A program made the translations under genes and the position numbers. The notes beneath the pieces are model-generated. The model was not told where the DNA came from, did no database searches, and saw nothing but the letters and a program-made list of their open reading frames with translations. Source: Paeniglutamicibacter cryotolerans (GTDB taxonomy: Bacteria > Actinomycetota > Actinomycetes > Actinomycetales > Micrococcaceae). From it: a DNA stretch of 64,000 nt. Of this stretch, positions 27,124-36,200 are shown piece by piece. The stretch covers positions 1,550,001 through 1,614,000 of the forward strand of contig NZ_JACHVS010000001.1 of NCBI RefSeq assembly GCF_014190875.1. The letters are read 5' to 3'. Within the stretch, counting starts at the first letter, position 1. Each line of letters opens with the position of its first letter.

Positions 27124-27591
27124 ATGGGGTTTTTTTCGGCCGCTCGCGAGGCACGGCGCGATGAGAAGGAACTGGGCATCGGCGTCTGGCGCCGGGCCAA
27201 CGACCGGTTCTCCCGGGGACTGGATCGCTTTCACCAGGTCATCGAGGGTATCCAAGACGATGACCTGTATAACGCGCTGGTCATGATGGCTAATCACCTG
27301 GCGGAGTTGCAGGACCGCGTACGCGCCGTCTGCACCAGCGCCCAGGCTCAGAGTCCCAGCGACGACTCGGATATTCCCCACCGTTACAACGCCGTGCACC
27401 GTGCACTGTCCAAGGCGGCAAACGATCTGGCCATGACCGCGCAGTCGGCTGCCATGGCCAGGCTCGATGGGGAACGTTGGGGTTACGCGTCGGCGGGGCT
27501 CGAAAACGTCGCCCGCCGGGCGGATACCGTCGGCTCCGGTGTGGCTGCGGCCGAAGCGGCGCTGGCCGAGGCCTTCGCCAATAACAGCTAG
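27124..27591 (+). CDS. Hypothetical helical protein downstream of bpa
   Basis: I do not recognise the family. The 155-residue protein is almost entirely alpha-helical: a charged start (FFSAAREARRDEKELGIGVW), then amphipathic helices (DRFSRGLDRFHQVIEGI, YNALVMMANHLAELQDRVRAV) and a C-terminal AAAEAALAEAFANNS. There is no signal peptide or membrane segment. It starts 37 bp after bpa in the same direction and is probably co-transcribed, so it may act with the activator or its substrates. Confidence 0.75.
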   Translation: MGFFSAAREARRDEKELGIGVWRRANDRFSRGLDRFHQVIEGIQDDDLYNALVMMANHLAELQDRVRAVCTSAQAQSPSDDSDIPHRYNAVHRALSKAANDLAMTAQSAAMARLDGERWGYASAGLENVARRADTVGSGVAAAEAALAEAFANNS

Positions 27592-27837
27592 CCTGTCCGC
27601 CCGGAGCCTCAGCCCTCGTGCTCGAGGACCTGACCGGATTTCGAACCGCGGGTTCCGGTGCTTGCGGTCTCGCGCACGGCCATGTTCCCGGCCTGCACCG
27701 CGCCCCCTGCGCGTGTCAAGGTATCCATGCCCTGCATATGCCCGTGGACTCGCCGGTGACTACTGCCGGTTTCGCCTTTGGCGGATCACGCCCGCAGTGG
27801 CGGCGGCGCTCGCGGTCACGGTGGCAGGATGGTGGAT

Positions 27838-28683
27838 ATGAGCAACCTTTCCTCTCCAGTTCTGACTTTCAACGACGGCAACACCATCCCGCAGCTTGGC
27901 TACGGCGTGTGGAAGGTGGAGAACGATGTCGCGACAGACGTCGTCGTCCAGGCCTTCGCCGCCGGTTACCGCCACATCGACACGGCCAAGGTCTACGGCA
28001 ATGAAGCCGGGGTGGGCGCGGCGATCGCCGCCACCGACGTGCCGCGCGAAGACATGTTCATTACCACCAAGGTCTGGAACGCAGACCAGGGCTACGCGGA
28101 AACCCTGGCCGCATTCGACGCCTCGATGGAGCGTCTGGGTCTGGACTACCTCGACCTGTACCTGATCCACTGGCTGCAGCCCAAGCAGGGAAAACACGTC
28201 GATACCTGGCGCGCCCTGATCGACTTGAAGAAGTCGGGCCGTGTGAAGTCGATCGGCGTCTGCAACTTCACCCTCGAGGGTCTGGCCGACCTGGAAGACG
28301 CCACCGGTGTCGTGCCGGTGATCAACCAGGTCGAGACCCACCCGTACTTCCCGCAGGCCGAACTGCGCGCCTACGAGGCATCCAAGGGCATCCTGCACCA
28401 GTCCTGGTCACCGCTGGGAAATGGCTCGGAACTGCTCTCGGAGCCGACGCTCGCCACCATCGCGGCCAAGCACGGGGTCACCCCGGCGCAGGTAGTCATC
28501 GCCTGGCACCTGGCCCTGGGCAACGTGGTCATCCCGAAGTCGGTGACCCCGGAGCGCATCGTGGAGAACTACGGTTCGCTTGAGCTCACCCTCGACGCCG
28601 ACGATCTTGCCGCCATCGCCACCCTGGACAAGGGTGCTGCGGGCCGTATCTCCGCTGACCCGGCAGTCAGCGACTTCGCCTAA
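27838..28683 (+). CDS. Aldo/keto reductase
   Basis: The 281-residue TIM-barrel reductase has the catalytic set in place: Asp and Tyr in DTAKVYGNEAGVG, Lys in TTKVWN and His in LIHWLQP. The NADPH site includes IPKSVTPERIVENYGSL near the C-terminus. Length and motifs fit the AKR5-type 2,5-diketo-gluconate reductase group. The ATG at 27838 has AGGATGG upstream; an in-frame ATG at 27778 would add 20 low-complexity residues. Confidence 0.94.
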   Translation: MSNLSSPVLTFNDGNTIPQLGYGVWKVENDVATDVVVQAFAAGYRHIDTAKVYGNEAGVGAAIAATDVPREDMFITTKVWNADQGYAETLAAFDASMERLGLDYLDLYLIHWLQPKQGKHVDTWRALIDLKKSGRVKSIGVCNFTLEGLADLEDATGVVPVINQVETHPYFPQAELRAYEASKGILHQSWSPLGNGSELLSEPTLATIAAKHGVTPAQVVIAWHLALGNVVIPKSVTPERIVENYGSLELTLDADDLAAIATLDKGAAGRISADPAVSDFA

Positions 28684-28696
28684 CACCTGAAACGAC

Positions 28697-28741
28697 CGAA
28701 GCCCCGGGGATCTGCCATGTGGCAGGATCTCCGGGGCTTCG
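28697..28741 (+). terminator. Terminator after the aldo/keto reductase gene
   Basis: A long stem CGAAGCCCCGG/CCGGGGCTTCG continues into a second paired block (TCTGCCA/TGGCAGGA). Confidence 0.8.
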
Positions 28742-28758
28742 TCGGTTTACCCGGCAGT

Positions 28759-29312
28759 TCAGCCGAGGATGGTCCAGGGCGCGATGCTGCGCTCATCAGC
28801 GGCCAGCAAGCCGGCGCTCCAGTCATCGCGGCGTTCAGCGCGCAGGGCCGCCCCCGAGCCAGGCCACTGCCTCGAAGCGGAAACCGTGTTTCTGGGCGAC
28901 GCGGGCCGACCCGTGGTTGCCGGCGTAGGCGTTCCATCCGACCTGCTCCAGGCCTTCCGGCCGGGGAGTGAAGGCGAAGTCCAGGACCGCCGTGCCGGCT
29001 TCGGTGAGGAACCGCGGCCACGGAAGCACTCGACCATCCCATAGCCGATGTCGACGCCGCCGTCGGCTATCCGAGCAGTCCTGCCAGATGGCCGCCGGTG
29101 CGGATCGCCCAGAGCGGATCAGTTCCCGCTGCCCATCCGGCATCGCTGATCGATGTGGCGAATTCCCGGGCATCGGTGAGTGTATAGGGCCTTGGAGTCG
29201 GAACCCAGGCCTGGATCCGCGGCTCCTGGCAGGCCGCGAAGAGGGCCTCGGCGTCATCGGCGCAGGGTGCCACCAGTTCAAGGGAAACCGTGGCCAGGGC
29301 TATTTTCTCCAC
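28759..29312 (-). pseudogene. Frameshifted GNAT acetyltransferase (RimJ/RimL type)
   Basis: The start MEKIALATVSLELVAP and the body RIQAWVPTPRPYT match the intact neighbour at 29337-29906, but the frame breaks at least three times. A stop follows AGLLG near 29067; the sequence then resumes in another frame (IADGGVDIGYGMVE), shifts again near 29010 (LTEAGTAVLDFAF) and a third time near 28855, ending DDWSAGLLAADERSIAPWTILG. All domain parts are recognisable, so decay is recent. It arose as a tandem paralogue of the next gene. Confidence 0.85.
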
Positions 29313-29336
29313 GTGGGGAATGGTAGTCCGGTGTGC

Positions 29337-29906
29337 CTACGCCAAGATCGACCAAGGCTGGACGGTGCGGTCGTCGGGCGCCAGCAGCCCGGCACCCCAA
29401 TCGTCTTCGAGGCCGTCCCGCCCCACGGCGGCCAGGCGGGCGGTGCCCTCGAAACGAAAACCGAGCTTCTGTGCCACCCGGGCCGAGCCGCGGTTCCCGG
29501 CCAAGGCGTTCCATCCCACTCGGTGCAGGCCCATTCCCGCGGGCGCCGGCGCAAGCGCAAAGTCGAGTACCGCTGTGCAGGCCTCGGTGAGTAGGCCCTT
29601 CGCACGGAAGTCCGGCACCATCCAGAATCCGAGATCGGCTGCACCGTGGCCGATCCGGTATAGTCCCACGATCCCCGCGAACACGTCCCCGCTCCTGATG
29701 GTCCAGATCGCCGCCGTGCCATCGGCCCAGGAATCATCGCATTGGGCGCTGGCGTAGAGGATGCCGTCTGCTTCGGTGTAGGGGACCGGAATCGGGACCC
29801 AGCGCTGGATCTCCGGATCCTGGCAGGCGGCGGTCACTGCCGTGGCATCGGTCGCGCTCGGTGGCACCAACCGCAGGGAAGCGGTGGTCAAATTCTTCTT
29901 TTCCAT
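29337..29906 (-). CDS. GNAT family N-acetyltransferase (RimJ/RimL type)
   Basis: The 189-residue protein has the RimJ/RimL layout: LRLVPPSATDATAVTAAC near the start, QRWVPIPVPYT, the acetyl-CoA strand and loop (GAADLGFWMVPDFRAKGLLTEA), and RVGWNALAGNRGSARVAQKLGF, the usual C-terminal arm of the fold. It would transfer acetyl groups from acetyl-CoA to an N-terminus or small amine; the acceptor is unknown. It is the intact member of a tandem pair. Confidence 0.9.
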   Translation of the reverse strand: MEKKNLTTASLRLVPPSATDATAVTAACQDPEIQRWVPIPVPYTEADGILYASAQCDDSWADGTAAIWTIRSGDVFAGIVGLYRIGHGAADLGFWMVPDFRAKGLLTEACTAVLDFALAPAPAGMGLHRVGWNALAGNRGSARVAQKLGFRFEGTARLAAVGRDGLEDDWGAGLLAPDDRTVQPWSILA

Positions 29907-29990
29907 GCTAGAAATCCTATCGACCGCAGTGTTGGCTGCCAGCCGAATGATCGTTGTCGGATGATGAACCGAGCCACCCCGGATACGCAG

Positions 29991-30020
29991 GATGCCCCAC
30001 AACCTCAGTTGCGGGGCATC
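29991..30020 (-). terminator. Terminator of tRNA-Thr
   Basis: A 13-bp stem with one mismatch (GATGCCCCACAAC with GTTGCGGGGCATC) lies 11 bp past the tRNA 3' end. Confidence 0.7.
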
Positions 30021-30031
30021 CTGGTGTTCAG

Positions 30032-30104
30032 AGCCTCCTGTCAGAATCGAACTGACGACCTTTTCATTACGAGTGAAACGCTCTACCAACTGAGCTAAGG
30101 AGGC
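30032..30104 (-). tRNA. tRNA-Thr (CGT)
   Basis: A 73-nt cloverleaf with acceptor stem GCCTCCT/AGGAGGC, anticodon stem TTTCA/TGAAA and loop CTCGTAA (anticodon CGT, codon ACG) and T loop GTTCGATTC. CCA is not encoded. Confidence 0.96.
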
Positions 30105-30366
30105 ACCGTGACCTTTGGGGTCACAATCATCCACTTTATAGGGTCGAATCAGCGCCGGTCAAAACGGGGTGTTTGGAACCGGGGGAACGATCCCGTTATC
30201 AGGGTCGATGGAGGCGGGATGGAGTCACAAATTACACGTCACCATTGATGTCACCATCGTTTACTTAAAGCGGTGATCAATCTGGCCTCGTTCCCAAGGC
30301 GGATGACACGCCTTACCTCATGGCGTTGAGTGTGCCCACAGGCGACACCCTTTGATTCGGAGCAGG
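30105..30366. other. Intergenic, 262 bp
   Basis: No gene is seen. The stretch holds the tRNA-Thr promoter side and the region before the amidase remnant. GTCACCAT occurs twice (30238-30245 and 30250-30257), and a 15-mer (30234-30248) also occurs before gpmA. Confidence 0.6.
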
Positions 30367-31591
30367 CTGGAACTTCATCACATCACAGCAAGCACGGCCC
30401 GCAACCTTTTCGAAAAGCGGGAGCTTTCCCCCGTTGAACTGCTCGACGCGTCATCGACCGCATCGACAAGGTCGAGCCGGCAGTCAATGCGTTGACCAAG
30501 GAAATGCGCTACGAAGCGTATGCCGCGGCCCATGATGCCGAGGCCGGGTTCTCCGATCCCGCTGCCCGGATCCGCCCGCTGGAGGGTACACCGCTGCTGT
30601 TCAAGGAAGAGCAGCCGATCGCCAGGCGCATCATCGAAGAAGGTTCGCTGCTGGAGCAAGGCGCCATGGCCATTGCAAGCCACCCCCTAGTCGAGCGTTT
30701 CCCGGCCCCCGGAGGCTCCTCAGGCGGTGCCGGGGTGGCGATGGCATCCGGTGAGACGATCCGGGCCACCGGTTCGGACATCGGAGGATCCATCCGCATC
30801 CCGGCCTCCTTCTGTGGCCTGGACGGCTTCAAGCCGCCGTTCGGACGCGTGCCGGGAATGGCGCCCTTCAACTCCGATACCTACTGTGCCGACGGTCCGA
30901 TGGGCCGCAGCGTCGCCGACGTCACCCTGTTGCAGAACGTCCTGCCCGGCCCGCACCACACCGACCTGGCCTCGATCCGTCCGCGCTACGAGCTGGCCAT
31001 CCCGGCCGCGGCCGCGGCCGTCGGCATGCGCGTGGCATTGTGCGTGAACCTCGGCGACTTCGACGTGGATCCTGCCGTCGAGGCGAACGCCCGAGCCACC
31101 GCCTGGGCGCACTTCGGCGCCATCATGGGCCCGTTCATCAGCGAAATCGTCGGCGCCAACAGCGAGATGCTGATGCCCTACACGCTGAACGTCTCCGAGC
31201 GTGCCGCCCAGTCCGGGCAGCACGCGCGCGGGTTGGCGGCCGAGGCCGCCAGCTACGAGCCGCTGGGCAAGCTGCTCGAAGGCTACGACGCGCTGCTGTG
31301 CCCGAGCCCCACCGCCCAAGGCATGGCCGCCGAACCCGTGGGGCCGACGCACAGGTGAAGGCTGGCGATCAGACGGTCGGGTGGATGGAAACAGCCATGA
31401 CCATCCCGGTAAATGTCATTGGCCGCGTCCCCGTCCTCGCCGTTCCCTCGGGCAGCGCACCCAACGGCGTGCCGACCGGCGTGCAGATCGTCGGACGGAC
31501 CTACGACGACGCAACGCTCTTCACCCTCGGTGCGGCACTGGAACAAGCGCTCTCGCTGTGGACGGCCGATGCATGGTGGCCGAACATCTGA
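30367..31591 (+). pseudogene. Frameshifted amidase (amidase signature family)
   Basis: The amidase signature is well preserved in the middle: LEGTPLLFKEEQPIA (catalytic Lys region), PGGSSGGAGVAMASGE and the nucleophile region GSDIGGSIRIPAS. The N-terminal piece ELHHITASTARNLFEK... VELLDA is one frame off from VIDRIDKVEPAVNAL (shift near 30450, one base lost). The C-terminal ADAQVKAGDQTVGWMETAM...WWPNI is separated by a second shift near 31343. The natural start codon appears to be CTG at 30367. The protein cannot be made full length, so I treat it as a decaying gene. Confidence 0.85.
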
Positions 31592-31629
31592 GCATCATCT
31601 GCCTTTCAGCTGGGCAAGGTCTCAGGTCC

Positions 31630-33147
31630 TCAGCACTTCAGGCCATCGGCCGGTGCCTTTCCATCGATCAGGAAGTCATCGACGGCATTGGTGATGCACT
31701 TGTTGCTCCGGCCGTAAGCCGTGTGGCCCTGGCCCTCGAAGCTGACCAGGACGCCGGTCTGCAGCTGCCCGGACAGCGCGATGGCCCAGTCATAGGGGGT
31801 TGCAGGATCCCCGGTGGTCCCGATGACCACGATCGGATGATCGGTGGCCGAGGATGCGGGCGCCTGTTTGCCGGTGGGCGGGTAGGGCCAGTCCTGGCAG
31901 GCGATGCCGCCATAGGCCATGTACTTGCCGATGGTGGGCGATGCGGCCTCGAGTTCGGAGGCATCCCTGCGCATGGTGGGGATGTCCGAGACCATCTTGT
32001 AGTCCAGGCAGTTGATCGCCCCAAAGGCGGCATTCGCGTTTCCATCATAGTGGCCGTCCTCCTGACGGCCCGCCGCGTCATCAGAGAGCGCCATCATCGC
32101 ATCGGCATCCCCTGCAATGGCGTCGGAGAGTGCAACGCTCAGATCGGGCCAGAAACGGTCGTCGTAGAGCGGGTAGATGAAGCCGTTGACGAAGGTGGTC
32201 ACCGGGAGCAGCCGTCCGTCGCTTGCGTGCATCGGGGTTTGCGCGACCGAATCGATGAGCTCATGCAGCTGGGCCATCGCAGCGTCGAGGGTGCCGCTGA
32301 ATGGGCAGTCGCCCGAGTCCAGGCAGTCCTGCATATAGGCGCGGGTGGCACCCTCGAAGCCCTTGGCCTGGCCCAGGACCAGTTCCTCCTCGCTGAGTGC
32401 CGGATCCATGGCGCCGTCAAGCACCAGCCGGCCCACCTGCTGGGGGAAAAGCCCGGCATAGGTGGCGCCGAGCTTGGTGCCGTAGGAGAAGCCCAGGTAG
32501 TTCAGTTGCGGATCACCCACCAGGGCGCGGATCACGTCCATGTCGCGGGCCGCGCTGACCGTATCGACGAAGGCCAGCGGCGGCCCGGTGCGACGGTCGC
32601 ATTCCTTCGCGTTGGCGGCCGACAGTTTTCGGATGGCCGCGAGATCCGCATCAGTGGTGGTGGGCAGGTCCAACTGGCGCTCGGCATCCATTTGGGCGTC
32701 GGTCTGGCATTTGACCGGGGTGGAGCGGGAGACGCCGCGCGGGTCGAAGCCCAACACGTCGTAGTTGTCCCGCAGCGCCTTGGAGAAGTAGAACTTTCCC
32801 GCGTCCCGGACCAGGTCGATGCCGGAGGCGCCGGGCCCCCCGGGGTTTACCAGCAGGGTCTTGGTGGCCTTGCGGCCCTCCATCTTGGCCAGCGCCAAGG
32901 TAATGGACTTGCCCGTGGGATCGGAGTAGTCCATGGGTACCTGCACCTCGGCACACTTGAGCCCGCCCTCGCAGGCGGCCCAGGAGACCGCCTGGTCGTA
33001 GAACCGTTCGAGGCCCGTGGGCACTGGAGCCGCATCGGTGTGGACCGGGACGGGGGCAGGGGGTGCCGAGGAACAGCCGCTCAGCAGCAGTGTGCCGGCG
33101 GCAACCGCAGCCAGTTCCCGGATCCGGAGGCGGGGACGTCTCATCAT
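31630..33147 (-). CDS. Secreted lipoprotein alpha/beta hydrolase, TAP-like (S33 family)
   Basis: The 505-residue protein begins with a lipoprotein signal (RRPRLRIRELAAVAAGTLLLSGCSS; lipobox LLSGC), so it sits on the outer face of the membrane. The hydrolase part has LVNPGGPGASG (oxyanion), the nucleophile GFSYGT, the Asp in GTTGDPATPYDWA and the His in FEGQGHTAYGRSNKC, inside the C-terminal TAP-like region. Related enzymes are tripeptidyl aminopeptidases, so a peptidase role is likely. It follows tmk-holB by 39 bp, a common order in related genomes. Confidence 0.9.
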   Translation of the reverse strand: MMRRPRLRIRELAAVAAGTLLLSGCSSAPPAPVPVHTDAAPVPTGLERFYDQAVSWAACEGGLKCAEVQVPMDYSDPTGKSITLALAKMEGRKATKTLLVNPGGPGASGIDLVRDAGKFYFSKALRDNYDVLGFDPRGVSRSTPVKCQTDAQMDAERQLDLPTTTDADLAAIRKLSAANAKECDRRTGPPLAFVDTVSAARDMDVIRALVGDPQLNYLGFSYGTKLGATYAGLFPQQVGRLVLDGAMDPALSEEELVLGQAKGFEGATRAYMQDCLDSGDCPFSGTLDAAMAQLHELIDSVAQTPMHASDGRLLPVTTFVNGFIYPLYDDRFWPDLSVALSDAIAGDADAMMALSDDAAGRQEDGHYDGNANAAFGAINCLDYKMVSDIPTMRRDASELEAASPTIGKYMAYGGIACQDWPYPPTGKQAPASSATDHPIVVIGTTGDPATPYDWAIALSGQLQTGVLVSFEGQGHTAYGRSNKCITNAVDDFLIDGKAPADGLKC

Positions 33148-33186
33148 GTGGTGTTGCTCCTTGGTCCGGGGTGGCTCAGTAGGGGG

Positions 33187-34338
33187 TTAGCGGGTGGGTA
33201 GCAGAGTGACCATCATGGCCTCCATGGCCAACAGGGGTGCGACGTTCGACCCGATCCGGCGCCGGGCCTCGGCTATGGCATCGATCCGTTCCAGGCTCTG
33301 GGCCGCCGTGCCGTGGGTGGCGAAGGCCCTCAGATCCTCGGCGAGGTAGTCATTGACCAGCTCCGATCCGGTGCCCAGCTGCAGTGTCAGCACGTCCCGG
33401 AAGAACGTGCTCAGGTCAATGAGCGAACGGTCCAGCGCGTCGTGGGTGCCGCGGCGGGCCCGACGCTTCTGCTTTTCCTCCAGTGCCTTGAACTGGCTGC
33501 GCAATTGCGCGGGGATGCTCGCCTCGGCATCCAGACCCAGCGATTCGCGCAATGAAGCGGACTCGGCCGTGGCACGTTCCTCGGCGGACGAGCTGGCCTC
33601 TGCCGTGGAGAGGTCGACCAAGGCGGCTGCGGCCATCACCGCGTCGGAGACGGTGCGCAGTCCCAAGGGCATGCGCACCGTGCGGTCGCGGCGCAGCCGG
33701 GCACCCTCGTCGCGGGCCAGGCGCCGGGCGATGCCGACGTGGGATTGCGAGACGCGGGCGGCGAACTCCGCCTGTGCCGGGGTTAGCCCGTCTCGGCGCA
33801 CCAGCAGCTCGGTCACCGCTGCACGGGAGGGGATGCGCAGTCCCACCGGGCGGCAGCGCGAACGGATGGTCACCAGCACATCGGCGGGGGAGGGTGCGCA
33901 CAGGATCCAGACGGTATGCGGGGGAGGCTCCTCGATGGATTTCAGCAGCACGTTGGTGGTGCGCTCGGTCATCCGGGCGGCATCCTCCATGATGATGATG
34001 CGCCACTTCCCGCCGGAGGGCTTGTCCTGCGCCTTGGAGATCAGCTCGCGCACATCGGCAATCGCGTAGTTCACGTTCTCGGTGGACACCAGCGCCACAT
34101 CGGGATTCGATCCGGCCAGGACGGTGCGGCAGGACGAACAGGTGCCGCAGCCGCGCTGGCGGGGGTCCGGGCACTGGCACAGCAGGGCGGCGGCGAAGGC
34201 ACGTGCCGCATTTGACCGTCCGGAACCCGGGGGACCGGTAAACAGCCAAGCGTGGGCCGGCGCGTTCTCGGCAGCCGAACGGCGCAGCTGGGCGATCGCT
34301 GCATCCTGCCCCGGCAGGTCGTCCCAGACGTTGCTCAC
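33187..34338 (-). CDS. holB: DNA polymerase III delta-prime subunit
   Basis: This clamp-loader subunit of the replicative polymerase has 383 residues. It shows an AAA+ N-terminal domain: Walker A-like TGPPGSGRSN, where the lysine is Arg as expected for a non-hydrolysing delta-prime subunit, and the zinc site CQCPDPRQRGCGTCSSC. The sensor helix IIIMEDAARMTERTTNVLLKSIEEPP is the classic holB signature. The start overlaps the end of tmk by 4 bp, and the pair is conserved in actinobacteria. Confidence 0.95.
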   Translation of the reverse strand: MSNVWDDLPGQDAAIAQLRRSAAENAPAHAWLFTGPPGSGRSNAARAFAAALLCQCPDPRQRGCGTCSSCRTVLAGSNPDVALVSTENVNYAIADVRELISKAQDKPSGGKWRIIIMEDAARMTERTTNVLLKSIEEPPPHTVWILCAPSPADVLVTIRSRCRPVGLRIPSRAAVTELLVRRDGLTPAQAEFAARVSQSHVGIARRLARDEGARLRRDRTVRMPLGLRTVSDAVMAAAALVDLSTAEASSSAEERATAESASLRESLGLDAEASIPAQLRSQFKALEEKQKRRARRGTHDALDRSLIDLSTFFRDVLTLQLGTGSELVNDYLAEDLRAFATHGTAAQSLERIDAIAEARRRIGSNVAPLLAMEAMMVTLLPTR

Positions 34339-34979
34339 AGTCCGGCCACCCGTGCGTGGATCGAGGTGGCCAGCTCGGCGATCGGTGCGCCGGCATCAAG
34401 GACCAGATAGCGTTCGGGGGCCGCGGCGGCCAGCGCGGCGAACGCCGCCCGGATGCGCATGTGGAAGTCATCGGGCTCGGACTCCATCCGGTCCTCGGCG
34501 GCCTCGCCCGCCGTACGCCGTGCCCGGCCCGCAGTGGCGCTGACATCGAGCAGTACCGTCAGGTCCGGCAGCAGCCCGCCCGTGGCCCACTCGTTGATGC
34601 ACGCCACATCCCCGGTGCCCAGCCCGCGGCCAACGCCCTGGTAGGCGATGGAGGAGTCGACGTAGCGGTCCGAAATCACGATGTTCCCGGCCTCCAACGC
34701 CGGTACGATGACCTGCTGTACGTGGGCGGCGCGGGCCGCCGCGAAGATCAGCGCTTCGGTGCGGGCATCAACGGCCCCCTGGCCGTGGTCCAGCACGAGG
34801 GAACGCAGGCGCTCGCCGATTTCCGTGCCACCGGGTTCGCGCGTGGGCAGCACCTCGCGGCCGGCCCCACGCAAGAAGTCGGCGAGCAGCCGGGCCTGGG
34901 TGGACTTGCCGGCACCGTCGCCGCCCTCGAAAACGATGAAGCGGCCGGGAAACATGGGGAAGGTCTGCTGCGGGGTCAC
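34335..34979 (-). CDS. tmk: Thymidylate kinase
   Basis: The 214-residue enzyme phosphorylates dTMP to dTDP. Visible motifs are the P-loop FEGGDGAGKSTQ at residue 18, the substrate-binding TREPGGTEIGERLR, and ISDRYVDSSIAYQG (DR(Y/F) motif) near the middle. It is the first gene of tmk-holB-peptidase on the minus strand, with a short gap to the divergent trans-sulfuration gene. Confidence 0.96.
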   Translation of the reverse strand: MTPQQTFPMFPGRFIVFEGGDGAGKSTQARLLADFLRGAGREVLPTREPGGTEIGERLRSLVLDHGQGAVDARTEALIFAAARAAHVQQVIVPALEAGNIVISDRYVDSSIAYQGVGRGLGTGDVACINEWATGGLLPDLTVLLDVSATAGRARRTAGEAAEDRMESEPDDFHMRIRAAFAALAAAAPERYLVLDAGAPIAELATSIHARVAGL

Positions 34980-35054
34980 CGTCCTAGCCTATCGTCCGTA
35001 ACAGTTCGACGAGATTCGATGGAGGGTAAAGTGCGCGGGCATAGGCTTGGTTCC

Positions 35055-36200
35055 ATGGATTCGCACGAACGCCCCGATTGGGCCCCGGACACCCTCGTAG
35101 TTTCGGCCGGCCGGCCACCACACACACCGGATTCGCCGGTGAACCCGCCGATAGTGCTTTCCTCCACGTTCCGCGGCACCGGGACCCCGGGCGCCGGTGA
35201 GCGGGTCTACGGCCGCTTCACGAATCCCACCTGGGACCCGCTCGAACAAGCCATTGCACAACTCGAATGCTCAGAGCTGCCGGCTCTGGTCTATGCCTCG
35301 GGAATGGCGGCCGTCGCCTCGGCATTCTCGCTGCTTCCGGCCGGCGGGACGCTCGTGGTTCCGCGCCATGCATACAACGGTTCACTGGCCCTGGCGGCCG
35401 ACCTGGCGACTCGCTACGGAATCGTAGTGCGCGAGGCGGCATTGGAGGACACCGAGGCCACCATCGCGCTGCTCGACGGCGCCGACATGATCTGGCTCGA
35501 GTCCCCGACCAATCCGATGCTCGAGGTCGCTGACCTGCCGGCGCTGATTGCGGCGGCCCGCGCTGCGGGAGTGCTGGTGGTGGTCGACAACACGTTCGCC
35601 ACCCCGTTGTTGCAGCGCCCGCTGACCCTGGGCGCCGACGTGGTGGTGCATTCGGCCACCAAGTACATGGGCGGGCATTCGGACGTGGTGCTCGGAGCGG
35701 TGGTAAGCAGCGACGAGGCGCTGCACGCCCGGCTGCACGGGCATCGGACCCTGCACGGGGCCATTGCCGGGCCGTTCGAGGCCTGGCTGACGCTGCGCGG
35801 GATCAGGACGATGGCGCTGCGGGTGGAACGTGCCGAGGAAAACGCCACGGAACTGGCCCGGCGCCTCTCCCGGCACCCCGCCATCGACGCGGTGCGCTAT
35901 CCGGGCCTGCCCACCGACCCCGGCTACGGCCGGGCCAAGGCGCAGATGGACGGGTTCGGTTCGATCCTGGCCATCGAGGTGGCGGGCGGTGCGGACCGCG
36001 CCGAGAAGCTGCTCGAGGCACTCGAGCTGTGGACGCCCGCGACCAGTCTGGGCGGGGTCGAGTCGTTGGCCGAGCGCCGGCGCAGGCACCCCTCGGAGCC
36101 GGTCTCGGTTCCGGAGAACCTGATCCGGCTTTCGGTGGGCATCGAGAACATCGAGGACCTGTGGACCGACCTGGCTGGGGCGCTGGAGCGAAGCGCCTAG
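35055..36200 (+). CDS. Cys/Met metabolism PLP-dependent enzyme (cystathionine synthase/lyase family)
   Basis: The 381-residue enzyme has the fold-type I trans-sulfuration signatures: VYGRFTNPTWDPLEQAIAQLE, ASGMAAVASAF, ESPTNPMLEVADL, VVDNTFATPLLQRP and the PLP lysine in HSATKYMGGHSD. It makes or cleaves cystathionine or similar sulfur amino acids; synthase versus lyase cannot be told from these motifs. Its stop overlaps the stop of the convergent tetR gene in a shared CTAG. Confidence 0.92.
   Translation: MDSHERPDWAPDTLVVSAGRPPHTPDSPVNPPIVLSSTFRGTGTPGAGERVYGRFTNPTWDPLEQAIAQLECSELPALVYASGMAAVASAFSLLPAGGTLVVPRHAYNGSLALAADLATRYGIVVREAALEDTEATIALLDGADMIWLESPTNPMLEVADLPALIAAARAAGVLVVVDNTFATPLLQRPLTLGADVVVHSATKYMGGHSDVVLGAVVSSDEALHARLHGHRTLHGAIAGPFEAWLTLRGIRTMALRVERAEENATELARRLSRHPAIDAVRYPGLPTDPGYGRAKAQMDGFGSILAIEVAGGADRAEKLLEALELWTPATSLGGVESLAERRRRHPSEPVSVPENLIRLSVGIENIEDLWTDLAGALERSA

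Noticed and set aside
33187..34338. Walker A lysine to arginine change in holB as a sign of damage
   Set aside because: Delta-prime subunits normally lack a functional P-loop; the rest of the protein is intact, so this is the expected state.
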